47,281 nt of DNA, taken from NCBI RefSeq assembly GCF_900129265.1, contig NZ_FQVG01000014.1, positions 1 through 47,281 of the forward strand. Reading direction: 5' to 3'. A program made the translations under genes and the position numbers. The stretch is from Caloramator proteoclasticus DSM 10124. Its GTDB lineage: Bacteria; Bacillota; Clostridia; Clostridiales; Caloramatoraceae. How positions within the stretch are numbered: position 1 is the stretch's first letter; each line of letters starts with the position of its first letter. The notes under the pieces were generated by a model. It searched no databases and had not been told where the DNA came from. It was given only the letters and a program-made list of their open reading frames with translations. Below, piece after piece: positions 42,201-47,281 of the stretch.

Positions 42201-42569
42201 TCCATCCTGCATATTATTTATAATTTTATCGACAACTTCCTCTTGAACGTCACCCATCTTTTCATTTAACTGTTTTACTGCTTCATTTTGACCCTTTGAC
42301 AATTCACTTAACATTTTACGAGCCATATAGGCATCCTGTAGTTTATTCAATGCCTTACTTGATATTTTAGGAGTAACTATAGTAAAAGTTGTACTTGCAA
42401 TGGCTAATATAAGGACTATTATTAAATTTAGTCTGTGGGGTTTTAGATAGCCTAAAAGTCTTTTAAAGGTCCCCTTAAAATCCTTCGGCTTTTCCACAGG
42501 ACGACCAAATCCCATCGGATCTCCTCTTCTTGCCCCCATTGGTTTATTCATTCCTCTATTTTGACTCAT
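39285..42569 (-). CDS. ABC exporter (permease-ATPase) with a giant TM1-TM2 repeat insertion
   Basis: 1094 aa. TM1 at about 47-67. An insert at about 76-565 replaces the usual short loop. TM2-TM6 lie between 570 and 800. The NBD has Walker A GPTGAGKTT (882-890), signature NISQGQKQ (985-992), Walker B ILILDEATSS (1006-1015, catalytic Glu present) and H-loop AHRLST. Subfamily resembles YfiB/YfiC-like multidrug exporters. The insert has Gln/Lys-rich heptad-like repeats (100-190) followed by tandem LP...MP repeats (203-530); topology puts it outside the cell. Its ATG overlaps the partner ABC gene stop by 4 nt. Confidence 0.93.
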   Translation of the reverse strand: MSQNRGMNKPMGARRGDPMGFGRPVEKPKDFKGTFKRLLGYLKPHRLNLIIVLILAIASTTFTIVTPKISSKALNKLQDAYMARKMLSELSKGQNEAVKQLNEKMGDVQEEVVDKIINNMQDGQKKAVEQIANNMADAQKKAVDEMYKGIAIQLHQGVISGQKAAVDNITLQMGKVQRNLVLSMQQQMSGMQQIPQGGQMPPMDPKMLEAMQKLMKLPMIDTITDRQRKIEVTLEFIDILQSMPQNQQIDAKTLLSTKEILSLPLLEDVKNPNEKINIIKKFLSLSKNMPSQGQGMSMQLDENTLNKALAKIPEIKNFNTNSSSKTNKMDKKTMDAAQKLLKLPLISEIKDPVEKKKTLIELLDIFQSMPNTSGAGTGNINASDFNTLKELLSLPDISSIQDKEEKKRTTIKLIDVYSKMPNMNSDGTASNDMMDSEQLKNVKELLELPMLNSIKDADEKAKVLNRMLDIFGKMPDMNTDNADSKNKFDTKSIKAVQEFLALPKLRTLTNADEKADVAKKILDLSKEMQNTMENAPKDAKENIKFTDEQINAVITAIRETNGEYDFKYIGRIALILIALYIISALFSLTMGLVMSGVSQKTVRDLRREVDEKLARLPLKYFDTHLHGDILSRITNDVDTIATTLQQSLTQMITSVITIIGYIIMMLTISPTLTLIVLATMPLYVISTMLIAKKSQKYFAMQQKELGELSGHVEEMYTGHKIVKAFGREKDAIEHFESINNRLREAGWRAQFISGIMFPLMNFIGNLGYVGISIVGGIWITKSRLGIGDIIAFIQYSRSFTMPIVQTANIANVIQSTIACAERVFQILDEEEEIPDSKDAVVIEEPMGEVKFENVSFRYKEDVPLIEDLNLEVKPGHTIAIVGPTGAGKTTLVNLLMRFYEINSGRITIDGVDIRDIKRSELRKMFGMVLQDTWLFNGTIKDNIAYGKEGATMEDIVKAAKAAHADHFIRTLPQGYDTVINEEATNISQGQKQLLTIARAILHDPKILILDEATSSVDTRTEVLIQKAMANLMKGRTSFVIAHRLSTIRDAELIIVMNKGRIIEMGNHKELLAKGGFYADLYNSQFANENVDEVV
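40875..42344 (-). repeat. DNA encoding the tandem-repeat insertion of the ABC exporter
   Basis: Corresponds to residues about 76-565. LP (or IP) turns occur at 217, 263, 312, 343, 394, 448 and 502, with most spacings 46-54 residues. Each full unit reads roughly K-LL-LP-I--I-D--EK---I--LLDI---MP. MP motifs follow at 243, 289, 369, 420 and 474. A shortened unit lies at about 300-316. Two QKKAV units (124-128, 139-143) precede them. The DNA repeats have diverged, so expansion is not recent. Confidence 0.85.
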
Positions 42570-44293
42570 GCTATTTCCTCCTCCGATAGCTGTGATGAAA
42601 CGATCTCTCTATATACATCACACTTCTCTAAAAGTTCTCTATGGGTTCCAATTCCAACAATCCTACCTTCATCTAAAACAATTATTCTATCTGCATCCAT
42701 AATAGTTGCGACTCTTTGTGCTACGATAATTACTGTTGAATCCTTTGTTTCCTTTTTAAGTGCAGCCCTTAATTTTGCATCTGTTTTAAAATCAAGTGCT
42801 GAAAAGCTATCATCAAAGATGTATATTTCAGGCTTTCTAACAAGGGCACGGGCAATTGAAAGACGCTGCTTTTGTCCTCCAGATACATTCGTACCACCCT
42901 GTGAAATTTCGTGATTAAATCCACCATCCATATTTTCAATAAACTCAAGTGCCTGTGCCACCTCTGCTGCGTGCCTTATTTCTTCATCTGTTGCATCCTC
43001 TTTACCAAATCTTATATTATCTGCAATTGTTCCTGAGAAAAGGATGGCCTTTTGTGGAACAAATCCTATCTTATTTCTTAATGTTTCTTGACTCATCTCT
43101 CTTATATCAACACCATCAATTAAGATACTTCCGCTATCCACATCATAAAATCTTGGAATTAGATTTACCAATGTGGATTTACCCGAACCTGTACTTCCTA
43201 TGATGGCTGTAACTTCCCCTGGGTTTGCTTTAAAGGAAATATTTTTAAGTGCAGGCTCTTCTGCACCTTCGTAGCTGAAGGTTACATTTCTAAATTCTAA
43301 ATATCCCCTACCTGTAAATGTATCTACAGTTTTTTCTGCATCCTTTATCTCTGGCATTGTATCTAAAACTTCGTTTATTCTTGTTGCTGCTGCCTGTGCA
43401 CGAGGTACCATTATGAACATCATTGCAAGCATTAGCATTGAAAACATAATCTGCATTGCATACTGAGTAAAGGCTGCAAGGGCACCTAAATCCATACTTC
43501 CCTTGCTTATACGTATTCCTCCAAACCATAGAATTGCAAGTGAAGTAAAGTTCATAACAAGCATAATAGAAGGCATCATAAAGGCCATTATTCTGTTTAC
43601 TTTTATATACGTTTCTGTAAGGTCAACATTTGCCTCATCAAATCTTCTTCTCTCAAGTTCAACTGTATTGAAGGCCCTAATTACCCTAATTCCTGTTAGC
43701 TTTTCACGAAGCACAAGGTTTATCTTATCAATCTTTACTTGAACAAGCTTAAATAAAGGTATAACCTTTGATGCAATTGTTGCAACAACGATTGCAAGCA
43801 CAGGTATTGCAACCGCAAGAACAAGTGTAAGCGGTCTATCCTTTCTTAGAGCTAAAATTAAACCGCCTATTGCCATAATAGGTGCACTTATCATCATACG
43901 CATAATCATTATTGTAACTGTTTGTATTTGTGTAATGTCATTTGTTGTTCTTGTAATTAATGTTGCAGTTCCAAACTTATCAAATTCATTAAGTGAGTAA
44001 CTTTCGACTCTTTTGAAAACTTTGCTTCTTAATATTGTACCTAAATTTGCTGCAACCTTTGCTGATAAAAAGCTTGCAATAACAGAGCAGATAACTCCAA
44101 CACCTGCTACTAAAAGCATAACTCCACCAATTTGAAGTATTCTCTTAGTATCTCCCTGCATAACTCCTTCGTTTATTATGTTTGACATAAGGGTTGGAAG
44201 ATATAAATCCCCTAAGGATTGTAGTGTTACAAAGAAGAACACTCCAACAATCATTAGAGCATATGGTTTTAGAAACTTATAAAGTCTTAACAC
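42566..44293 (-). CDS. ABC exporter half-transporter, partner of the 1094-aa protein
   Basis: 575 aa of normal architecture: six TM helices in the first 310 residues, then an NBD with Walker A GSTGSGKST, signature VSGGQKQR, Walker B IYIFDDSFSALD and AQRVAT in place of the usual AHR H-loop. The catalytic Glu after Walker B is Asp and the H-loop His is Gln, so this half is degenerate and should pair with the intact NBD of the next gene. MarR control suggests drug or toxic compound efflux; the substrate is unknown. Confidence 0.95.
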   Translation of the reverse strand: MLRLYKFLKPYALMIVGVFFFVTLQSLGDLYLPTLMSNIINEGVMQGDTKRILQIGGVMLLVAGVGVICSVIASFLSAKVAANLGTILRSKVFKRVESYSLNEFDKFGTATLITRTTNDITQIQTVTIMIMRMMISAPIMAIGGLILALRKDRPLTLVLAVAIPVLAIVVATIASKVIPLFKLVQVKIDKINLVLREKLTGIRVIRAFNTVELERRRFDEANVDLTETYIKVNRIMAFMMPSIMLVMNFTSLAILWFGGIRISKGSMDLGALAAFTQYAMQIMFSMLMLAMMFIMVPRAQAAATRINEVLDTMPEIKDAEKTVDTFTGRGYLEFRNVTFSYEGAEEPALKNISFKANPGEVTAIIGSTGSGKSTLVNLIPRFYDVDSGSILIDGVDIREMSQETLRNKIGFVPQKAILFSGTIADNIRFGKEDATDEEIRHAAEVAQALEFIENMDGGFNHEISQGGTNVSGGQKQRLSIARALVRKPEIYIFDDSFSALDFKTDAKLRAALKKETKDSTVIIVAQRVATIMDADRIIVLDEGRIVGIGTHRELLEKCDVYREIVSSQLSEEEIA

Positions 44294-44369
44294 AGCCTAT
44301 CATCTCCTAACAAATAAATTGTTTTTAAGTATAAATTTAATGGTTTCCTATCGATGCATAGTTATAAAA

Positions 44370-44810
44370 TCACTTATCCTTTACCTTTTCTATGTTTTCT
44401 GCCATCTTTTCTAAAAGGGTTTTGAAAACCTCCTTTTCCTCCTCTGTGAAGTTTCCAAAGCAATGCTCATTTAAGTCAACCATAATATTTTTTAACTGCT
44501 CGCACTTTTCTCTTCCCTTTTCAGTCAAATAAACCCTTGATATTCTCTGATCCTCTACATCCTGCCTTCTTGTAACTAACCCTGCCTTTTCCATTCTATT
44601 TAGCATTACAGTAATTGTAGCAGGCTTTATGTGAAGTTTATCCGCAATCTCCCTTTGGCTCTGCCCATCATTTTTATATAGTGTAAAAAGTAGTGGCGGC
44701 TGGCCAGGGTATAGATCAAGTTTTTCAAGTATGTTATGTAGGTACTGGTGGTGTACCTTAATAACCTTTATGAAGGATTGATAAAGGCCTTCAATATTGC
44801 AAAAGTCCAT
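44370..44810 (-). CDS. MarR-family transcriptional regulator
   Basis: 146 aa. Winged-helix core QPPLLFTLYKNDGQSQREIADKLHIKPATITVMLNRMEKAGLVTRRQDVEDQRISRVYLTEKG is typical (recognition helix KPATITVMLNRMEK, wing DQRISRV). First gene of the operon, 76 nt before the ABC genes. Two palindromes in its promoter indicate autoregulation. A ligand exported by the ABC pair is the likely inducer (inference). SD AAAGGAG. Confidence 0.95.
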   Translation of the reverse strand: MDFCNIEGLYQSFIKVIKVHHQYLHNILEKLDLYPGQPPLLFTLYKNDGQSQREIADKLHIKPATITVMLNRMEKAGLVTRRQDVEDQRISRVYLTEKGREKCEQLKNIMVDLNEHCFGNFTEEEKEVFKTLLEKMAENIEKVKDK

Positions 44811-44850
44811 TACAATTCTCCTTTCACCTTTGTATACATTATAAAATTAT

Positions 44851-44899
44851 TTAGACGTCTAACAATTATTATAATAATAGTTAGACGTCTAACTGTCAA
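44851..44899 (-). promoter_or_regulatory. marR promoter with two identical operator palindromes
   Basis: TTGACA (44894-44899), 17-nt spacer, TATTAT (44871-44876). TTAGACGTCTAA occurs at 44881-44892, filling the -35/-10 spacer, and again at 44851-44862 around or just after the transcription start. The two are exactly 30 bp apart, so they face the same side of the helix. Confidence 0.85.
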
Positions 44900-44909
44900 G
44901 AGAAATTTA

Positions 44910-44935
44910 ACTGGCAGCCATATCACTTATAACTT
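44910..44935 (+). repeat. Left-end 26-bp repeat of the RAYT element
   Basis: Begins ACTGGCAGCCATATCAC, then TTATAACTT. One base differs from the other two copies. It lacks the GTGATATGGC arm that makes the right end a hairpin. Confidence 0.85.
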
Positions 44936-44986
44936 ATTATGTTTAGAATGTTTTATTTTGGCAAAAATCTATATGAGGTGAGTTGT

Positions 44987-45847
44987 ATGTCAAATAGAGA
45001 AAGAGGATATTTTGAAGGTGCCATTCACCACGTATGGCAGAAGGGGAATAATAACGAATATATTTTCAAAGATCCAAAAGTAAAACAATTTTTTATAAAA
45101 CAATTAAAAGAATATAAGAAGAAATTTAACTATAACCTATTTGCTTATGTAATAATGGATAATCATTACCACCTGTTAATACAAACATTTAATAACAATA
45201 TAGGTGAAGTGATGTTTCACATTAACAATGTAACAAGTAAATTTATTAGAGACTATTTAGGCTATACTGGTCACATATTTAAAGGTAGATATAATAGTAA
45301 ACTTGTTGAAACAGATGAATATTTCCTTTGGTTAATAAGATATATACATAGAAATCCTATTAGAGCAGGTATTTGTTCAAATGTAAGTAGTTATAAATGG
45401 AGTAGTCATTTTTTCTATGTAAAGGGATATTCAAATTTTGTAAACGTTACCTTTCCATTATCTTTACTTAACAGTAATAAAAGTAAATCTATTGAACTCT
45501 ATTTAAATCTTATGAATATAAATGGCAATGAAAAAACACTAGATGATGACTTCAAATTTATAAGTAAAAACTTTAGTTTTTTTAAACCTGAAAATGTTCA
45601 TGAAGATATAAAATTTGAAATCCCAAGGCGACCTTCTCTTCAAGAAATACTAGATTCATTTAAATTACCTGATGAAGATATTATATTATTAAAATCAGGA
45701 AGCCGAAGAAGAAATTTAACTCCTATCAAACTTGAACTTATTAAAAAGGCAATAAATGAAAAGTATACTCTAACAGAAATTGCTTCATTCCTTAACGTTA
45801 GTCAAACAGCTATTTCAAATATATTATATAGGTCAAGTAACAAATAA
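44987..45847 (+). CDS. REP-associated tyrosine transposase (Y1_Tnp/RAYT)
   Basis: 286 aa from ATG 44987 (GAGGTGA 5 nt upstream). N-terminal Y1 domain: HHVWQKGNNNEYIF, HUH-like His60-Tyr-His62 in MDNHYHLL, HIFKGRYNSKLVETDEYF, and RYIHRNPIRAG with probable catalytic Tyr119. The C-terminal domain (about 240-286) is an added helix-turn-helix (YTLTEIASFLNVSQTAISNIL). This layout is that of RAYTs rather than IS200/IS605 TnpA. It is expected to nick and move short palindromic repeats. No frameshift; appears intact. Confidence 0.92.
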   Translation: MSNRERGYFEGAIHHVWQKGNNNEYIFKDPKVKQFFIKQLKEYKKKFNYNLFAYVIMDNHYHLLIQTFNNNIGEVMFHINNVTSKFIRDYLGYTGHIFKGRYNSKLVETDEYFLWLIRYIHRNPIRAGICSNVSSYKWSSHFFYVKGYSNFVNVTFPLSLLNSNKSKSIELYLNLMNINGNEKTLDDDFKFISKNFSFFKPENVHEDIKFEIPRRPSLQEILDSFKLPDEDIILLKSGSRRRNLTPIKLELIKKAINEKYTLTEIASFLNVSQTAISNILYRSSNK

Positions 45848-45853
45848 ATTTAA

Positions 45854-45882
45854 GCCATATCACAAGTTATATGTGATATGGC
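45854..45882. repeat. Right-end hairpin of the RAYT element
   Basis: GCCATATCAC and GTGATATGGC form a perfect 10-bp stem with a 9-nt loop. Overlaps the 26-bp repeat and the S66 stop codon. It may also help end transcription of both convergent genes, although there is no good U-run. Confidence 0.8.
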
Positions 45883-45889
45883 TGCCAGT
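45864..45889 (-). repeat. Right-end 26-bp repeat of the RAYT element
   Basis: On the minus strand identical to the solo copy at 39174-39199. It encodes the C-terminal Trp-Gln-Pro-Tyr-His-Ile and stop codon of the S66 peptidase. Confidence 0.85.
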
Positions 45890-46931
45890 ACTTTATCATT
45901 TTCCTATCTAAATCTATCTCTGCTTCTACTCCATAGGGTATTATACATCTTGGATATGCGTGTCCAAAGTTAACGTTATATAGGATAGGTAAATCCTTAT
46001 TATCTATAACCTTATAAAAAACTTCTTTATACTCATCATAATAGGTTTCATCTTGTGGCTTTCCAACAATAATACCACTAATCACATCAAAAACACCTTT
46101 ATTCTTTAATGCAAGAAGTTCCTTTTCAAAGAACTCTGGGTTTGGTTTTTCCTCACAGGTTTCAATAAACAATATTTTATCTTTCCATTCTTCTAAATTA
46201 GGGAATAACTCGTATTTATCGCATACTTCTTTATATGCATCTTTAGTCAATATATCATAGATACTTTCTAAACAACCTCCTAAAAATCTACCTCTTACCT
46301 TTCCTCTTCCCTGAAGCACCTCATATCCTCGTTTTTCTGTATGCTTAGTTCTACTTATGCCTAATTGATTTTTAGAAAAATCCCTTCTTTCCTCATACCA
46401 AACATCACTTGACTCAATAATAAACTCATCTTTTTCTTCAAAATACTTCAAAAACTCCCTTTTAGTATATGGAAGCATTTCATTATCTAATTCGGCTATG
46501 TCTGTTAGAAAACTTGGGCCATAGAAGGTTACCAATCCTAATTTATAAAACATTAAATGGTTAATAGTAGTATCTGAAAACCCTGTAAAAATCTTCGGAT
46601 TGTTTTTAACTGCATCAACAAACTCCCTGTCCCCTAAAAGATATGGCAAAGTCTTATATGTATCTTCTCCTCCAATTGAACAGATAATCCCCTTTATTGT
46701 ATCATCACAAAAGGCCTGCTTTAAATCCTTTGCTCTATCTTCAGGGTGATTTTTAACATATTCAATCCCCTTTAGAGAGTTTGGCATAAAGATAGGCTCT
46801 AATCCAAACTCCTTTAATCTTTTAACTCCTAATTCAAGCTGATGTCTTGCAAAATCTTCTCCTAATACACCGCTTGATAAACTTACAATTGCTACTTTAT
46901 CTCCCCTTTTTAATGGCTTTGGTTTTAACAT
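45867..46931 (-). CDS. S66-family peptidase (LD-carboxypeptidase/MccF-like)
   Basis: 354 aa from ATG 46931, which has GGGGG with about 7-nt spacing; the in-frame ATG two codons earlier is too close. Nucleophile Ser in TGFSDTT (Ser119), Glu in LFIETCEEKPNPE and His in VNFGHAYPRC form the Ser-His-Glu triad. Family members trim murein tetrapeptides (LdcA) or inactivate microcin C-like peptide nucleotides (MccF). The N-terminal GDKVAIVSLSSG and length lean to the MccF/YocD subgroup. The C-terminus is supplied by the RAYT repeat. Confidence 0.92.
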   Translation of the reverse strand: MLKPKPLKRGDKVAIVSLSSGVLGEDFARHQLELGVKRLKEFGLEPIFMPNSLKGIEYVKNHPEDRAKDLKQAFCDDTIKGIICSIGGEDTYKTLPYLLGDREFVDAVKNNPKIFTGFSDTTINHLMFYKLGLVTFYGPSFLTDIAELDNEMLPYTKREFLKYFEEKDEFIIESSDVWYEERRDFSKNQLGISRTKHTEKRGYEVLQGRGKVRGRFLGGCLESIYDILTKDAYKEVCDKYELFPNLEEWKDKILFIETCEEKPNPEFFEKELLALKNKGVFDVISGIIVGKPQDETYYDEYKEVFYKVIDNKDLPILYNVNFGHAYPRCIIPYGVEAEIDLDRKMIKYWQPYHI

Positions 46932-46970
46932 ATTCATACCCCCAATTGAATCTATTGAAATTTAATATTT

Positions 46971-46999
46971 AAGATACCATATTAACCATATTTTAGCAA
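46971..46999 (-). promoter_or_regulatory. Promoter of the S66 peptidase gene
   Basis: TTGCTA (46994-46999), 17-nt spacer, TATCTT (46971-46976) preceded by an extended TGG, 40 nt before the start codon. Confidence 0.5.
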
Positions 47000-47233
47000 G
47001 TATTAAATTGATATGTCAGAGATTTCGCATCTAATTTCCAGTAAAGCTTTTTTCTTTATAGGAAATTAGATTTTTTCTATTTTATTGAAATTTTGGAAGG
47101 GAAAAAGGCCGTAGGCCATGTATATAGATACACCTTCCCCCTCCCCATCATAATGAAAAGCTGTATTTCCAATTTTATTATCGACTATGCGGTGTTAAAA
47201 ATTGGATTAATCCAATTCATAATTATCAACATT
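47000..47233. other. Intergenic region without a supported gene
   Basis: Contains the plus-strand terminator-like hairpin (47029-47077), a short GGCCGTAGGCC inverted repeat near 47107, and a 16-bp palindrome ATTGGATTAATCCAAT at 47201-47216. I see no ORF with an RBS. Confidence 0.5.
47029..47077 (+). terminator. Orphan terminator-like hairpin
   Basis: ATCTAATTTCC (47029-47039) and GGAAATTAGAT (47061-47071) form a perfect 11-bp stem with a 21-nt loop, followed by TTTTT on the plus strand. There is no plus-strand gene before it, so what it terminates is unclear. Confidence 0.55.
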
Positions 47234-47281
47234 TCATCTTTCAAATCTTCTATTATATTTATCTGCAAAAGCCTTTTTTCT
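47234..47281 (-). CDS. Possible C-terminal end of a gene entering from the right
   Basis: On the minus strand the last 15 codons read RKKAFADKYNRRFER and then TGA. A palindrome with a T-run (ATTGGATTAATCCAATTTTT on minus) follows about 20 nt later and could be its terminator. Very short, so this is weak evidence. Confidence 0.25.
   Translation of the reverse strand, partial: RKKAFADKYNRRFER

Larger units (their letters stand above)
44910..45889 (+). mobile_element. RAYT element (REP-associated tyrosine transposase with flanking repeats)
   Basis: A Y1-type transposase gene bounded by 26-bp repeats in inverted orientation: 44910-44935 (+) and 45864-45889 (-), 25 of 26 identical. The right end also forms a hairpin (45854-45882). 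No target-site duplication is evident, as expected for HUH single-strand enzymes. Confidence 0.8.

Noticed and set aside
40875-42344. Possibility that the ABC insert is a misassembly or frameshifted neighbour
   Set aside because: The frame is open throughout, repeats are diverged at DNA level, and the TM domain resumes cleanly at about residue 570.

Overview
This is a low-GC window from a Clostridia-like Firmicute (Clostridium/Caloramator-type). The signs are strong AGGAGG ribosome-binding sites, AT-rich intergenic DNA, extended -10 promoters, a GatCAB amidotransferase, a small PurL with separate PurS and PurQ, and YerC- and DUF1540-type proteins. The genus is an inference. Almost all genes read on the minus strand.

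Layout. 1-172: a tRNA operon (Pro, Gly and the 5' end of a third tRNA cut by the window edge). 237-3077: an operon for an AIR-synthase-like protein, RNase PH, an XTP/dITP pyrophosphatase and a YfcE-like phosphoesterase. 3214-4782 (plus strand): a 457-aa orphan and a 49-aa Cys-containing small protein. 4810-10404: an oppBCDFA oligopeptide importer with the binding protein last. 10853-18537: pcrA-ligA-membrane protein-gatC-gatA-gatB. 18639-21688: yerC, an RsuA-type pseudouridine synthase, a patatin and a lytic transglycosylase. 21845-24414: a 61-aa orphan, a nucleoside-recognition-type membrane protein and a CPBP protease. 24597-25970: a secreted GH13 lipoprotein. 26288-38861: a purine permease followed by purC-S-Q-K-E-L-F-M-N-H-D, i.e. 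all IMP-synthesis steps except PurB, with a guanine-type riboswitch in front. 39285-44810: marR and two ABC exporter halves. 44910-45889: a REP-associated tyrosine transposase (RAYT) element. 45867-46931: an S66 peptidase.

How genes work together. The guanine riboswitch has a visible mutually exclusive terminator and antiterminator. It should switch off the permease when guanine is high, and possibly the pur operon too, because the hairpin between permease and purC has a poor U-tract. The MarR regulator has two identical palindromes in its own promoter and probably controls the two ABC halves, which look like a heterodimer with one degenerate ATP site. opp imports peptides.

Most unusual features. 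(1) A 327-bp long inverted repeat at 25964-26290 closes on the stop codons of two convergent genes and carries two GC-rich hairpins with identical AGGAC loops; a half copy lies at 23346-23468. (2) A RAYT gene is flanked by inverted 26-bp repeats, a third copy stands alone at 39174-39199, and one copy encodes the last residues of the S66 peptidase. (3) The 1094-aa ABC exporter has about 490 extra residues between TM1 and TM2, containing tandem LP...MP repeats. No CRISPR array, rRNA, prophage or classical IS is seen.
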